Assembly (NCBI GenBank): GCA_002423895.1
Contig: DIOL01000008.1
Coordinates: forward strand, 12,336 to 35,264
Source: Bacteroidales bacterium UBA5515
GTDB lineage: Bacteria > Bacteroidota > Bacteroidia > Bacteroidales > P3
Direction: 5' to 3'
Length of the DNA: 22,929 nt
Made by a program: the position numbers and the translations under genes. Shown here piece after piece: positions 15,565-22,489 of this stretch. The notes under the pieces were generated by a model, which was not told the origin of the DNA, ran no database searches, and was given only the letters and a program-made list of their open reading frames with translations. Position 1 is the first letter of the stretch, and each line of letters starts with the position of its first letter.

Positions 15565-15683
15565 ATAGATATAAAAGTTAATAAGTTAATAAAAAGAGCT
15601 AATTTTCAGAAAGTTTTCTGTAAGACGAAAATAAAATACTTTTCAAAAAAGGGTGTTTTTTATTAACTTATTAACTTTATATA
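15565..15683. repeat. Palindromic repeat element, copy 2 (intact, MITE-like)
   Basis: Two terminal arms, 15574-15595 and 15657-15678, are perfect 22-bp reverse complements containing GTTAATAAGTTAATAA. The 61-bp centre carries a tight hairpin CAGAAAGTTTTCTG (15608-15621) and the block AAAATAAAATACTT (15628-15641) also found in copy 1. There is no coding capacity. Size of about 105 bp and terminal inverted repeats resemble a MITE or an interspersed palindromic repeat, but I see no clear target-site duplication. As RNA it would fold into a long hairpin and could affect transcript ends on either side. Confidence 0.85.
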
Positions 15684-15757
15684 CTATCTTATCATCGAAA
15701 AAGGATAATTATCTCGTACTATTTTTCAATAAAGATTTTTTTGTAGTGTGTGATATG

Positions 15758-15775
15758 TTTTCATAGCTATGAAAA
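15758..15775. repeat. 18-bp perfect palindrome
   Basis: TTTTCATAGCTATGAAAA reads the same on both strands. It lies about 270 bp before glnA and 80 bp after the palindromic element. Symmetry and length fit a dimeric regulator site, but distance from the probable glnA promoter makes direct control uncertain. Confidence 0.4.
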
Positions 15776-16009
15776 GTGCTATAATTTGATAATCTGATAA
15801 TGTATTTGCTTGGTGTAAAAGATTTGAGGTTGATTTTCCAAGTAGTTCGGTAACATTGAATATTAAAATTAATTTTCTTCAAAAAATCAAAGATTATAAT
15901 ATTGTAGTTTTTTAGTGCTGGTCTGTATTTTTAAGGGGATGATATGAAAAAAGTATCAAAATAATTGAAAATAGTCTCTTAAAATAGGGGTATGAAATCG
16001 GAAAAATAG

Positions 16010-16017
16010 TATTTTTG
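16010..16017 (+). promoter_or_regulatory. Candidate -7 promoter box for glnA
   Basis: TATTTTTG matches the Bacteroidetes -7 consensus TAnnTTTG. Transcription would start near 16022-16024, giving a leader of about 24 nt before ATG 16047. No good -33 TTG/TTTG lies at the right distance, so confidence is moderate. GGGTAT (15988-15993) and ATACCC (16039-16044) flank the box as an inverted pair. Confidence 0.45.
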
Positions 16018-16046
16018 CAAAATAAACCCTATAATTTTATACCCAT

Positions 16047-18236
16047 ATGTCAAAAATGCGTTTTTTTGCACTTAAAGAGCTTATGAATCGTAAGCCTATT
16101 GAAGTTAATTTACCTTCTAAAAACCTTTCAGATTATTATTCTTCTTTGGTTTTTGATAAGAAAACCATGCAGGAATATTTGCCTAAAGAGGCTTATATGG
16201 CTGTTGTTGAAGCCTCAGAAAATGGTAAGCCTATTTCGAGAGATAAAGCCGATTTGATTGCTAATGCAATGAGGAATTGGGCTAAGGGTTTTGGAGTAAC
16301 TCACTATACACACTGGTTTCAGCCTTTAACTGATGGTACTGCAGAAAAGCATGATGGCTTTATTGATTTTAGTAGTCAGGGAGATGTTATTGAAAGATTT
16401 TCAGGAAAGTTGTTAGTGCAACAGGAACCTGACGCTTCTTCTTTTCCTAATGGTGGAATAAGAAATACTTTTGAGGCAAGAGGATATACTGCTTGGGATG
16501 TTTCTTCTCCTGCTTTTATTGTGGATGACACTCTTTGTATTCCAACAATTTTTGTTTCCTATACCGGTGATGCTCTTGACTACAAAACTCCTCTTTTAAA
16601 GGCATTGAATGCTGTTGATAAGGCTGCAACTGATGTTGCAAGGTTGTTTGATAAGAATGTTAATAAGGTTTCTGTTAATTTGGGATGGGAACAGGAGTAT
16701 TTTTTGGTTGACAGTGCTTTATATAATGCAAGACCTGATCTTTGTTTGACTGGTAGAACTCTTATGGGGCATTCTTCTGCAAAGGATCAACAGTTGGATG
16801 ACCATTATTTTGGTTCAATACCTCAAAGGGTAATATGTTTTATGAAGGATTTGGAAATTGAATGTCATAAACTTGGAATACCTGTTAAGACTTGTCATAA
16901 TGAGGTTGCACCAAATCAGTTTGAAATAGCTCCAATTTTTGAAGATGCTAACCTGTCAAATGACCATAATCAGTTGGTGATGGATTTGATGAAAAGGATT
17001 GCCAACAAACATAATTTTAATGTTCTTTTCCACGAAAAACCTTTTAGCGGGATTAACGGCTCTGGAAAACATAATAACTGGTCTTTGCAAACAGACACTG
17101 GAGTAAATCTTTTTGCACCTGGAAAGAACCCAAAAGCAAATATGCTGTTTCTTACTTTCATTGTCAATACTGTAATGATGGTGTATAAGAATCAGGATAT
17201 TTTAAGGGCTTCAATAGTTAGTGCATCCAATTCCTATAGATTAGGAGCAAATGAGGCTCCTCCATTAATTCTTTCAGTTTTCTTGGGTAAATACTTAACC
17301 AATATGTTGGAATCCTTAGAAGAGAAAGTTGGTGAAAAGAAAATGACTGCAGAGCAAAAGACTGCATTAAAATTGGGTATTGGACGTATTCCAGAAATAC
17401 TTTTGGATAATACTGATAGGAATAGAACATCACCTTTTGCCTTTACAGGTAATAGATTTGAGTTCCGTGCAGCTGGCTCTTCTTCCAATTGTGCTGCTCC
17501 AATGATTGCAATTAATGCTGCTATGGCTCATCAATTAAATCAATTTAAGAAGGATGTAGATTTATTGATGGATAAGGGAGTTGGTAAGGATGAAGCAATT
17601 TTCAAGGTGCTTAAGAAAATGATAAAGGAATCCAAGCCAATTTGTTTTGAAGGAGATGGATATTCTGATAACTGGTCAAAAGAAGCAAAGAAAAGAGGTT
17701 TGACCAATATTGAATCTGTTCCAGAAGCATTACTAAAATATGAATCAGAATCGGCTAAAGAAGTTTTTGTTGGAGAAGGAGTTTTTAATGAAACAGAGTT
17801 AGTAAGCAGGGTGGAAGTAGAGCTTGAGAAATTTGTTAAGAAAATTCAAATTGAAAGTAGAGTTTTGGGTGATTTGACCATAAATCATATAGTTCCTATT
17901 GCGGTTACTTATCAAAATCGTTTGCTTGAAAACCTGATTGGATTAAAACAAATATTCGATAAGGAAGAATATGAAGAATTATCTTTTGCAAGAAAGCAAT
18001 TAGTTAAAGAAATATCAAAATATGTTTCTGAGATAAAATTGCAGGTAAAGGAAATGACCAATCAAAGAAAAATAGCCAACAGGATAACAAATATGCAAGA
18101 AAAAGCATTTGCTTATTCCAATAATGTTAAGCCTTACTTAGAATCAATTAGAGAATGTGTTGATAATTTGGAAATGGAGATTGATAATGAGATTTGGCCA
18201 TTGCCAAAATATAGAGAATTATTGTTTGCAAAATAA
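16047..18236 (+). CDS. glnA: Type III glutamine synthetase
   Basis: A large GSIII (GlnN-type) enzyme that makes glutamine from glutamate, ammonia and ATP, the cytoplasmic entry point for ammonium nitrogen. The protein is 729 residues, the usual GSIII length and much longer than GSI. Family landmarks include an N-terminal beta-grasp region (FGVTHYTHWFQPLT, about 78-91) and catalytic-domain motifs LGWEQEYFLVD (Glu215 and Glu217 region). Others are HNEVAPNQFEIAP (about 284-296), the NDHNQL segment, and GINGSGKHNNWSL (about 339-351). A helical C-terminal region follows, ending NEIWPLPKYRELLFAK. Bacteroidales commonly use GSIII. It stands alone, with its own candidate promoter and only a weak terminator-like sequence downstream. 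Regulation by nitrogen status is expected from the family but not shown by the sequence. Confidence 0.98.
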   Translation: MSKMRFFALKELMNRKPIEVNLPSKNLSDYYSSLVFDKKTMQEYLPKEAYMAVVEASENGKPISRDKADLIANAMRNWAKGFGVTHYTHWFQPLTDGTAEKHDGFIDFSSQGDVIERFSGKLLVQQEPDASSFPNGGIRNTFEARGYTAWDVSSPAFIVDDTLCIPTIFVSYTGDALDYKTPLLKALNAVDKAATDVARLFDKNVNKVSVNLGWEQEYFLVDSALYNARPDLCLTGRTLMGHSSAKDQQLDDHYFGSIPQRVICFMKDLEIECHKLGIPVKTCHNEVAPNQFEIAPIFEDANLSNDHNQLVMDLMKRIANKHNFNVLFHEKPFSGINGSGKHNNWSLQTDTGVNLFAPGKNPKANMLFLTFIVNTVMMVYKNQDILRASIVSASNSYRLGANEAPPLILSVFLGKYLTNMLESLEEKVGEKKMTAEQKTALKLGIGRIPEILLDNTDRNRTSPFAFTGNRFEFRAAGSSSNCAAPMIAINAAMAHQLNQFKKDVDLLMDKGVGKDEAIFKVLKKMIKESKPICFEGDGYSDNWSKEAKKRGLTNIESVPEALLKYESESAKEVFVGEGVFNETELVSRVEVELEKFVKKIQIESRVLGDLTINHIVPIAVTYQNRLLENLIGLKQIFDKEEYEELSFARKQLVKEISKYVSEIKLQVKEMTNQRKIANRITNMQEKAFAYSNNVKPYLESIRECVDNLEMEIDNEIWPLPKYRELLFAK

Positions 18237-18239
18237 TTT

Positions 18240-18279
18240 CCAATTTTCCTATTGTTTTTGCTAATTTAATTGGGTTTTT
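18240..18279 (+). terminator. Weak terminator-like sequence after glnA
   Basis: CCAATT (18240-18245) pairs with AATTGG (18268-18273), followed by G and five Ts. The stem is only 6 bp and the loop is long, so this is a tentative call. No stronger candidate lies between glnA and the next promoter. Confidence 0.3.
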
Positions 18280-18294
18280 CTTATAAGTAGCCTG

Positions 18295-18341
18295 ACAATT
18301 AGAGTTAGAGTTTTTTATTTTTTATTTTTTTATCTAATTGT
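18295..18341. promoter_or_regulatory. Inverted repeat abutting the hydrogenase promoter
   Basis: ACAATTAGA (18295-18303) and TCTAATTGT (18333-18341) are perfect 9-bp inverted copies separated by a T-rich spacer of 29 bp. The right copy overlaps the first base of the -33 TTTG. This placement fits an operator for a dimeric regulator, or a terminator-like fold from upstream; both are inference. Confidence 0.35.
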
Positions 18342-18372
18342 TTGAGCATTTGAGAAATATAATATATCTTTG
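18341..18372 (+). promoter_or_regulatory. Promoter for the hydrogenase operon
   Basis: TTTG at 18341-18344 and TATCTTTG at 18365-18372 match the Bacteroidetes -33 and -7 (TAnnTTTG) elements with a 20-bp spacer. The predicted transcript begins near 18377, leaving a leader of about 75 nt. That leader starts with a hairpin, TTGAAAT (18377-18383) pairing with ATTTCAA (18394-18400), which could stabilise the 5' end. It is the best promoter match in the window. Confidence 0.7.
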
Positions 18373-18452
18373 CAAATTGAAATTCAAGCAATAATTTCAA
18401 TATTTGGTAGAGAACAAATTCGTTATAAATCAAAATAAGGAGAATAATTAAT

Positions 18453-18845
18453 ATGACTAAAATCAAATCGTTAGCTGACTTAAAAGCTATGAAACAAAGC
18501 GTTCAAGAAAAAATTGATACGCGAGCTAAAGGAAAAGCTGAAGGCTTAGTACAAGTGAAAATAGCAATGGCTACTTGTGGTATTGCTGCTGGAGCTAAAA
18601 ATGTTATGGACTACATGATGTCTGAAACAGAAAAAAGAGGAATGGATGTTGTTTTTACTCAAACTGGATGTATGGGATATTGCCATGCAGAACCAACAAT
18701 TGAAGTAACTCTACCAGGTAAAGAGCCAATTGTTTTTGGCTATGTTGACCTTAAAAAAGCTGATGAAATCATCGATAAATATATCAAAGATGGTGAATTA
18801 GTAGAAGGAATTATACCTGTAAACTACGAAAAAATTAATAATTAA
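18453..18845 (+). CDS. HndB-like [2Fe-2S] ferredoxin-fold hydrogenase subunit
   Basis: A 130-residue protein of the thioredoxin-like [2Fe-2S] ferredoxin family, matching the HndB-type small subunit of NAD(P)-linked [FeFe]-hydrogenases. It probably shuttles electrons within the complex in the cytoplasm. A charged helical N-terminus (about 1-30) precedes the domain. Cluster-region cysteines are Cys42 (in ATCGIAAGAKN) and Cys73 and Cys77 (in TGCMGYC). The position of the usual second ligand is Ala47, leaving only three cysteines; I recall CGIAAGA as common in this subfamily, so this may be normal. It is the first gene of the operon, with AAGGAG (18437-18442) 10 bp before the ATG, unusual for this genome. 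Confidence 0.9.
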   Translation: MTKIKSLADLKAMKQSVQEKIDTRAKGKAEGLVQVKIAMATCGIAAGAKNVMDYMMSETEKRGMDVVFTQTGCMGYCHAEPTIEVTLPGKEPIVFGYVDLKKADEIIDKYIKDGELVEGIIPVNYEKINN

Positions 18846-18870
18846 TACCTAACAAATTTATTCAACTTTT

Positions 18871-18876
18871 AGGAGG
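18871..18876 (+). promoter_or_regulatory. Strong Shine-Dalgarno site before the HndC-like gene
   Basis: AGGAGG, a full anti-Shine-Dalgarno complement, lies 8 bp before ATG 18885. Apart from the weaker AAGGAG before the preceding gene, no other start in this window has a recognisable site. It fixes the start codon. Confidence 0.75.
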
Positions 18877-18884
18877 AAAAATAT

Positions 18885-20678
18885 ATGGCTAAATTCAAAA
18901 TGCACTTATTGGTCTGTGGAGGTACGGGCTGTAATGCATCAAGGAGCCAAGAGATAGCTGCTAATTTAAAGAGCTCTCTTAAGGACAATGGTTTAGAAAA
19001 TGAAGTTCAGGTTATCTTAACAGGATGTTTCGGTTTTTGCGAAAAAGGTCCAATTGTTAAGGTTATGCCTGACAATACTTTCTATACGGAAGTAAAACCA
19101 GAAGATGCAACTGAAATTATTATGGAACATGTTGTTAAGGGAAGAAAAGTAACTCGTTTACTTTACACTGACCCTGAAAACAAACAACACGTTGCAGACT
19201 CAAAACATATGGGATTCTATAAAAAACAAATGCGTATTGCTTTACGTAACTGTGGTTATATAGATCCTCAAAATATTGAAGAGTACATCGGAGCTGATGG
19301 TTACACAGCTTTGGCAAAATGTTTGGGTGAAATGACTCCTGAACAAGTTATTAACGAAATCAAACTTTCTGGTCTTCGTGGTCGTGGAGGTGGTGGTTTC
19401 CCTACAGGATTGAAATGGGAAATTGCATCAAAAAATCATGCAGATCAAAAATATGTAGTTTGTAATGCTGACGAAGGAGACCCAGGTGCATTTATGGACC
19501 GTTCAATTCTTGAAGGAGACCCTCACACTGTTTTGGAAGCAATGGCAATTAATGGATATGCTATAGGTGCAACAAAAGGACTTATTTATATCCGTGCTGA
19601 ATACCCACTTGCAATTAACCGTCTTTTAGTAGCAATTGATCAAGCTCACGAATATGGTCTTTTAGGAGAAGATATTTTGGGTTCAGGATTTAACTTTGAT
19701 ATTGAATTACGTTATGGAGCAGGTGCTTTCGTTTGTGGAGAAGAAACAGCTCTTATTCACTCAATGGAAGGACAACGTGGAGAACCAACATTCAAACCAC
19801 CATTCCCAGCTCAATCAGGATATAACAAAAAACCAACCAACGTAAATAATGTTGAAACATATGCAAATATTCCAATCATTATTTCAAAAGGAGCTAATTG
19901 GTTTAACCAAATAGGAACAGAAAAGAGTAAAGGAACTAAAGTTTTCGCTCTTGCTGGTCAAATCAACAACGTTGGACTTATTGAAGTTCCAATGGGAATA
20001 ACTTTAAGAGAAATTATCTACGAAATTGGTGGTGGCATCAAGGGAGGAAGAGAATTTAAAGCTGTTCAAACAGGAGGTCCTTCAGGAGGTTGTTTAACTC
20101 AAAAACACTTAGATACACCAATTGATTATGATAACCTTATTGCTGCTGGCTCAATGATGGGTTCAGGAGGTATGGTTGTTATGGACGAAACTTCTTGTAT
20201 GGTTGCAATTGCTAAATTCTACTTAGAATTTACTGTTGAAGAATCTTGCGGAAAATGTAGCCCATGCCGTATTGGTAACAAACGTTTACATGAAATCTTA
20301 GAAAAAATATCTAAGGGTAATGGAACAATGGAAGATTTAGACACTCTAACTAATCTTGCAAGAGTTATTAAAGATACTGCTCTTTGTGGATTAGGACAAA
20401 CATCTCCAAACCCAGTTCTTTCTACCATTGAAAACTTCTATGATGAATACGTAGAACACATTAAAGACAAGAAATGTAGAGCAGGAGTTTGTAAATCATT
20501 AATGCAATATGTTATTGATCAAGAACAATGCGTTGGATGTACTGCTTGTGCAAGAAATTGTCCTGTTAATGCAATCTCTGGCGAAAAGAAAATGCCTCAC
20601 TTTATCAATACAGAATTATGTATTAAGTGCGGAGCATGTATTGAGAAATGTAAATTCAATGCAATTAGCATTTGTTAA
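18885..20678 (+). CDS. HndC-like NAD(P)H/FMN-binding hydrogenase subunit (NuoF family)
   Basis: A 597-residue flavin and iron-sulfur subunit that exchanges electrons with NAD(H) or NADP(H). Domains in order: an N-terminal thioredoxin-like [2Fe-2S] domain with Cys11, Cys16, Cys48 and Cys52; and a NuoF core with the glycine-rich nucleotide/FMN motif RGRGGGGFPTG (165-175) and CNADEGDPGAF (193-203). Then come a SLBB-like region and a [4Fe-4S] site with Cys455, Cys458, Cys461 and Cys501. The C-terminal two-cluster ferredoxin has Cys549/552/555/559 and Cys579/582/585/589. This layout matches HndC/HydB of NADP-reducing or electron-bifurcating hydrogenases rather than complex I NuoF. It lies 39 bp after the HndB-like gene and 25 bp before the catalytic subunit gene. 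Confidence 0.95.
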   Translation: MAKFKMHLLVCGGTGCNASRSQEIAANLKSSLKDNGLENEVQVILTGCFGFCEKGPIVKVMPDNTFYTEVKPEDATEIIMEHVVKGRKVTRLLYTDPENKQHVADSKHMGFYKKQMRIALRNCGYIDPQNIEEYIGADGYTALAKCLGEMTPEQVINEIKLSGLRGRGGGGFPTGLKWEIASKNHADQKYVVCNADEGDPGAFMDRSILEGDPHTVLEAMAINGYAIGATKGLIYIRAEYPLAINRLLVAIDQAHEYGLLGEDILGSGFNFDIELRYGAGAFVCGEETALIHSMEGQRGEPTFKPPFPAQSGYNKKPTNVNNVETYANIPIIISKGANWFNQIGTEKSKGTKVFALAGQINNVGLIEVPMGITLREIIYEIGGGIKGGREFKAVQTGGPSGGCLTQKHLDTPIDYDNLIAAGSMMGSGGMVVMDETSCMVAIAKFYLEFTVEESCGKCSPCRIGNKRLHEILEKISKGNGTMEDLDTLTNLARVIKDTALCGLGQTSPNPVLSTIENFYDEYVEHIKDKKCRAGVCKSLMQYVIDQEQCVGCTACARNCPVNAISGEKKMPHFINTELCIKCGACIEKCKFNAISIC

Positions 20679-20703
20679 ACTCAAAAAATGTTAAGAAAAA
20701 GAA

Positions 20704-22476
20704 ATGGAAAAAATAAACATAATTATAGATAATAAGCCGTTGCAGGTTGAGAAAGGTCAAACTGTATTGAAAGCGGCACGTGCAGCAGGCATTGATATAC
20801 CTACTCTATGTTATTACGAATTGGATGGAGTTAAATTAGAAAATCGTCCAGGAGGTTGTCGTATGTGCGTTGTTGAGATTGAAGGAAGAAAGAATTTAGC
20901 ACCTGCTTGTGCAACAGAAGTAATGGAAGGAATGGTTATTCATACTTGTTCACTAAGAGTTGTTAATGCTCGTAGAACAGTTTTGGAATTAATCCTTTCT
21001 GACCACCCTGCAGATTGTTTGATTTGTCCTAAGAGTGGAAAATGTGAATTGCAAGATTTAGCACAACGTTTGGGAGTAAGAGAAATTCCTTATCAAGGAG
21101 AACAATCAACTTATAGAAAAGATATGTCTCCAGCAATCATTCGTGATGTTGATAAATGCGTTATGTGTCGTAGATGCGAAACTGTTTGTAACGTATGGCA
21201 AACAGTTGGAGCTCTTTCAGCAGTAAACAGAGGATTCCAAGCAGTTGTTGCTCCTGCATTTGAACAAGATCTTGCAAAGAGCCCTTGTACAATGTGTGGT
21301 CAATGTGTTATGGCTTGTCCAGTTGGAGCACTTAGCGAAGTTGACTTAACTCGTCAAGTTATTACAGCAATATCAGATCCTAAGAAAACAGTTGTTGTTC
21401 AAACAGCTCCAGCAGTGCGTGTAGCATTAGGAGAAGAGTTTGGAATGGAACCAGGAAGCATTGTTACTGGACAAATGGCATCAGCTTTAAGAAGAATTGG
21501 ATTTGACTATATTTTTGATACAGACTTTGCAGCTGACCTTACCATTATGGAAGAAGGAACAGAACTTCTTACTCGTATTGATAAGTTTATGAAAGGGGAC
21601 AAAAACGTTAAATTACCTATCTTAACTTCTTGTTGTCCAGGTTGGGTAAACTTCTTTGAAACAAATTATCCAGATATGTTAGACGTTCCTTCAACAGCAA
21701 AGAGTCCACAACAAATGTTTGGAGCTGTTGCTAAGAACTATTTAGCAAACAAACTTGGTATTAAACGTGAAGATATGGTTGTTGTTTCAATTATGCCTTG
21801 CGTTGCTAAGAAATTTGAAAGTCAAAGAGAAGAGTTTAAAGAAAACGGAAACCCAGATGTTGACTACTCATTAACAACTCGTGAATTAGCAGAACTTATC
21901 CGTCAATTCAATATAGATTTCAAAACACTTCCAGTAGAAGATTTTGATAATCCACTTGGAGAATCAACAGGAGCAGCAGTTATCTTTGGTGCAACAGGAG
22001 GAGTTATTGAAGCAGCAACTCGTACAGCTTACGAACTATTCACTGGGAAGAAACTTGAAAAGGTTGACTTTACAGAATTAAGAGGTTTGGAAGGAGTTAG
22101 AGAAGCTACAGTTGACTTTAACGGAACACCAATAAAAATTGGAATCGCACATGGATTATCAAATGCACGTCAACTATTAGACGAAGTTAAAAAAGGTAAT
22201 TCAGGATTCCATGCAATAGAAGTTATGGCATGTCCAGGAGGATGTATTGGAGGAGCAGGTCAACCATTCCATCATGGTAATTTTGACATAATCAGAAAAC
22301 GTCAAGAAGCAATTTATCGTGAGGATGCAGGAAAACCAATTCGTAAATCACACGAAAACCCATACATTCAAGCCCTATACAAAGAGTGGTTGGGAACACC
22401 TTGTGGAGAAATTTCACATCATTTGCTTCACACTCACTATTTTGATAAATCAAAACATATAGAAATAGAAGGATAA
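20704..22476 (+). CDS. [FeFe]-hydrogenase catalytic subunit (HndD/HydA-like)
   Basis: A 590-residue subunit that reversibly reduces protons to H2 at the H-cluster. The N-terminal [2Fe-2S] domain uses Cys36, Cys52, Cys55 and Cys69. A His-ligated [4Fe-4S] site follows (His101, Cys105, Cys108, Cys114), then a two-cluster ferredoxin (Cys152/155/158/162 and Cys195/198/201/205). The H-cluster motifs are all present: TSCCPGW (308-314; Cys310 is the likely proton relay, Cys311 a ligand), MPCVAKKFE (364-372) and EVMACPGGCIGGAGQP (Cys510, Cys514). The last motif has GAGQP where many have GGGQP. A C-terminal HENPYIQALYKEWLG tail is typical of multimeric forms. It probably makes H2 during fermentation. 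Functional assembly needs HydE, HydF and HydG, which are not in the window. Confidence 0.97.
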   Translation: MEKINIIIDNKPLQVEKGQTVLKAARAAGIDIPTLCYYELDGVKLENRPGGCRMCVVEIEGRKNLAPACATEVMEGMVIHTCSLRVVNARRTVLELILSDHPADCLICPKSGKCELQDLAQRLGVREIPYQGEQSTYRKDMSPAIIRDVDKCVMCRRCETVCNVWQTVGALSAVNRGFQAVVAPAFEQDLAKSPCTMCGQCVMACPVGALSEVDLTRQVITAISDPKKTVVVQTAPAVRVALGEEFGMEPGSIVTGQMASALRRIGFDYIFDTDFAADLTIMEEGTELLTRIDKFMKGDKNVKLPILTSCCPGWVNFFETNYPDMLDVPSTAKSPQQMFGAVAKNYLANKLGIKREDMVVVSIMPCVAKKFESQREEFKENGNPDVDYSLTTRELAELIRQFNIDFKTLPVEDFDNPLGESTGAAVIFGATGGVIEAATRTAYELFTGKKLEKVDFTELRGLEGVREATVDFNGTPIKIGIAHGLSNARQLLDEVKKGNSGFHAIEVMACPGGCIGGAGQPFHHGNFDIIRKRQEAIYREDAGKPIRKSHENPYIQALYKEWLGTPCGEISHHLLHTHYFDKSKHIEIEG

Positions 22477-22489
22477 AAACATAACAACT

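Larger units (their letters stand above)
15472..16046. other. AT-rich gap before glnA with palindromic elements
   Basis: I see no protein gene here. The gap holds a small hairpin (TCTCTTTT 15536-15543 with AAAAGAGA 15557-15564) that might weakly end the lipoprotein transcript. It also holds copy 2 of the palindromic element (15565-15683), an 18-bp perfect palindrome (15758-15775), and a candidate glnA promoter box near 16010. Confidence 0.6.

Noticed and set aside
18373..18452. Riboswitch in the hydrogenase leader
   Set aside because: The leader is about 75 nt with one simple hairpin and does not show any known aptamer pattern that I can recognise.
20509..20694. 61-residue plus-strand frame overlapping the end of the HndC-like gene
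   Set aside because: It overlaps the well-supported C-terminal ferredoxin domain in another frame and has no independent support.
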